This document shows positions 62,010 to 64,000 of a DNA stretch of 64,000 nucleotides, one piece after another. The notes under the pieces are model-generated. The model did no database searches and was not told the DNA's origin. It was given only the letters and a program-made list of their open reading frames with translations. Where the stretch lies: assembly GCA_963846495.1 (NCBI GenBank), contig CAWJWP010000029.1:1-64000 (forward strand), read 5' to 3'. A program made the position numbers and the translations under genes. Numbering within the stretch: position 1 is the stretch's first letter; each line of letters begins with the position of its first letter. Origin of the DNA: DASYQD01 sp963846495 (lineage in GTDB: Bacteria; Acidobacteriota; Thermoanaerobaculia; Multivoradales; JAIOJS01).

Positions 62010-64000
62010 GTGGTCAACCGCGGGCACGATCCTGGACGGTCCAGCGTCCGGCGCGTCCTTGGCCGGCGGATGTTCGCGAGATGCAAGGCGGCCCGAGTCC
62101 CCGGCCTCGTGGCTTGGTGCAACTTCGACCTCGCCCGCCAGCTGGGGTTCCGGGTGCCGGCCTCGAACCGCATGACTCCGGAGCTCCACGAGCAACTCGT
62201 CGCCGCCCTCTCCTACCAGATACTGCGACGGGGCGAGGTGGTCGCGCACCGCCCGTGGATCCACCTCGATGCAGACCGTTACGGGGGCGAAGGCCTCGGA
62301 CTCCACCGCGGCTCAGCCCGGGGCGCGTTCCATCCCCGCGGAGACATGTTCCTCAAGGGAATCGGGCCGACACCGCTGTGCCGCAACGACCCTGATGACT
62401 ACTACCACTCCCACGGCGGCGCACACATGTGGCACGGCCTGTTCGTGGCCGCACTGAGCGAGGTTTGCACGAACCTCTTCACCAACGGTTCCACCCGGAT
62501 CCTCGCCATCGTCGATCAAGGGGACGACACGGTTTACCCGTCCGGGGAACGGCATCCTAGGGCGATCGAAGTCCGCATCGGCAGTCATCTTCGGCTCGCG
62601 CATACCCTGGTGGAACGACGGCCGGGGGATCGACCCCGGTGCACGACCTTCCTGGCGATGGCGCACGCGACGGGGCAGCTCGTGCTCGCAGGCAAGGGGC
62701 GGTCCGCCAGGGCGCGCCCGGACCTCCGCGCCACCATGCTACGCATCATCGACGATCACGCGCGGACGGCTGCCGAGCACGCCAGGTGGCGGCTGACACA
62801 CAGCTCCATCTCGCCGTCGAACCTGCAGCTGGACGGCGCCCTCCTGGACCTGCCGCAGGCCAGAGCCAATCCCCGGTGTGTGCCGCTCCTTCCGGAGTAC
62901 GGCCTCGACTACGAGTCCGTTCCGCGGACGGACTACATGGACCGGGCGGACGCGCTGCAGGCCACCTACAACAAGTTGCGCAACAGCATGGCGGAGCCGC
63001 TGCGACGGCGGCTGAACGCCCAAGCTCTCGACGTACCTGCCGAGCTCGACGCCGCGTACCTCCATCACCTGACCCTCCAGTTGCTCTGTGCCACGGGCAT
63101 CAAGCGTGCCGCTGCGGAGCGGATACAGCGCACGAACCCGCCTCTCGCGCGGCGCTTTGCTGAGGTGGTGATGAGCCTGTCTAATCTGCGGAACCCCGCC
63201 AGCGTGAGAAAGCTCATCTCGTACTCCGAGCAGGCGGCCGTCGTCGACGTGTTCGGACTGCTCGGCGCCATGCCGCGCCTCTACTTCGACGCACCAGGCG
63301 GCAGCCTCGCGCGGGCGATCGAGAGGCACCTTCTCCCGGTGTATCGGGGGAACCGCTTTCACGTCGCGATGCGCCAGAAGCGCTGTCGCACCCTGAGTCG
63401 CGAGCTCGCGGTAGTCTATGGGGAGGTCATGGACGCCTGTCGCGCGGTGGTGCCGCAGTTTTATGGCAGCGCGGCCGCGATGCAGGCGTCGATCCGGGCC
63501 CGCGCGGAATTCGAGAACCGTCCGCTCGAACGGCTCTACTTCGAGCGGCGGCGGGATGTGTTCCGGGCGGCGGCGGCGGGTTTCCGGTCTGATCGGGATG
63601 CAGACGCCGTGCGCAAGACCATCGACGCCACGGTGGCGGGGTCCTTGCGCGGCGTCGAAGCACTGCTGGTCAGGGGGACCGCCCGCGAGCTCGACGACGG
63701 CGGCGTGGAGCTACAGGTTTGCACTGTTGCCGGCCTTCGCTACTCGCTACGCGCCTGGAATGACAGAGCGCAGAAGCGCCGCCTCCACGTAGAGATCTCG
63801 CTGCGGAAGCGGCGGGGAGGTGTCTACCAGGCCGACCTGCCGGGCGAGCCGTGCCTGACTCGCCGGCAGCTCGGCGCTCTCCGATACACCTGCTCCACCG
63901 ACGGCTGGCAGACGACGGTCGACGTACCCGGCCGCCTCCAGGGCGAGGGGCGCTCGCGGGCCGTCATGGCATTTGCAGGCATCCGGCCGTCCGGCCCCTA
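62010..64000 (+). CDS. SelO-like (UPF0061) protein, partial, runs off the window
   Basis: An uninterrupted frame of about 660 codons reaches the right edge without a stop. The N-terminal third resembles the SelO pseudokinase/AMPylase family: P-G-L-V-A-W-C-N-F-D-L-A near 30, F-L-K-G-I-G-P-T-P-L-C-R near 115 (cf. L-K-G-x-G-x-T-P-x-S-R), S-E-V-C-T-N, T-N-G-S-T-R-I-L-A-I-V near 150, and R-I-G-S-H-L-R. Near 265 H-S-S-I-S-P-S-N-L-Q-L-D-G-A-L-L-D matches the SelO H-G-x-x-N-T-D-N...I-D-Y-G block, keeping Asn and Asp. The D-G-R-A-V-L-R-S-S motif is absent. The rest has no known domain. The start may be GTG 62010 or ATG 62070. Role in the cluster unknown; perhaps AMP transfer. Confidence 0.65.
   Translation, partial: MVNRGHDPGRSSVRRVLGRRMFARCKAARVPGLVAWCNFDLARQLGFRVPASNRMTPELHEQLVAALSYQILRRGEVVAHRPWIHLDADRYGGEGLGLHRGSARGAFHPRGDMFLKGIGPTPLCRNDPDDYYHSHGGAHMWHGLFVAALSEVCTNLFTNGSTRILAIVDQGDDTVYPSGERHPRAIEVRIGSHLRLAHTLVERRPGDRPRCTTFLAMAHATGQLVLAGKGRSARARPDLRATMLRIIDDHARTAAEHARWRLTHSSISPSNLQLDGALLDLPQARANPRCVPLLPEYGLDYESVPRTDYMDRADALQATYNKLRNSMAEPLRRRLNAQALDVPAELDAAYLHHLTLQLLCATGIKRAAAERIQRTNPPLARRFAEVVMSLSNLRNPASVRKLISYSEQAAVVDVFGLLGAMPRLYFDAPGGSLARAIERHLLPVYRGNRFHVAMRQKRCRTLSRELAVVYGEVMDACRAVVPQFYGSAAAMQASIRARAEFENRPLERLYFERRRDVFRAAAAGFRSDRDADAVRKTIDATVAGSLRGVEALLVRGTARELDDGGVELQVCTVAGLRYSLRAWNDRAQKRRLHVEISLRKRRGGVYQADLPGEPCLTRRQLGALRYTCSTDGWQTTVDVPGRLQGEGRSRAVMAFAGIRPSGP

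Overview
The window looks like chromosomal DNA of a high-GC uncultured Acidobacteriota, probably of the Thermoanaerobaculia type. The support is a secreted von Willebrand-A protein of the acidobacterial 'VWFA-related' kind (19625-21835), an esterase ending in a Tyr/Phe/Asn-rich secreted domain common in that class (29723-30796), a paired deoC and two-domain aldehyde dehydrogenase, a PDZ/GAF Ser/Thr kinase, and many leaderless genes. This placement is an inference from gene families; no rRNA or tRNA gene was seen.

Layout. (1) 1-5340 is a chromosomal integron: a tyrosine recombinase IntI (one frameshift), a putative attI, and five cassettes separated by four near-identical 76-bp attC sites. intI and all cassettes lie on the minus strand, the 'reversed' arrangement. 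The cassettes encode a caspase-like peptidase with a small partner, two overlapping proteins with R-x4-H motifs (one MltR-like), and three unknown proteins. (2) 5700-32500 is mostly housekeeping: B3/4 and formylglycine-generating-enzyme-like proteins, a CBS protein, a MutT/NUDIX protein, EttA, a rhodanese lipoprotein whose in-frame TGA looks like selenocysteine, PBP1A, OmpA, deoC/ALDH, VWA, STAS, two GT-C-type membrane proteins, an amidohydrolase pair, an esterase and a subtilase. (3) 32500-37000 is a KamA radical SAM, two ATP-grasp ligases and a GNAT acetyltransferase. (4) 37381-50710 holds exonuclease III, gamma-carbonic anhydrase, a putrescine-type (Puu) operon, a VOC dioxygenase, an STN-domain protein, endonuclease IV, a DUF2235 hydrolase and a large membrane Ser/Thr kinase. 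(5) 51000-64000 is a biosynthetic gene cluster.

The cluster in (5) is the most notable content. A tightly overlapping minus-strand operon encodes a HisC-type aminotransferase, a MurA-like enolpyruvyl transferase, a P-loop kinase, a tyrosine-phosphatase-like enzyme, a cobalamin-type radical SAM enzyme and two ATP-grasp ligases. Diverging from it are a methyltransferase, a 2OG-Fe(II) oxygenase and a SelO-like protein that runs off the window; converging on it is an arginine amidinotransferase preceded by an amine-oxidase remnant. The set of enolpyruvyl transferase, radical SAM, kinase, phosphatase, 2OG oxygenase, aminotransferase and ATP-grasp ligase matches the polyoxin/nikkomycin (high-carbon-sugar peptidyl nucleoside) logic, here with guanidine- and methyl-transfer tailoring.

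Caution: at least a dozen conserved genes carry single-base frameshifts scattered over the whole window, many in G/C runs. These look more like residual indel errors of the assembly than true gene decay, so broken genes are annotated as one locus each.
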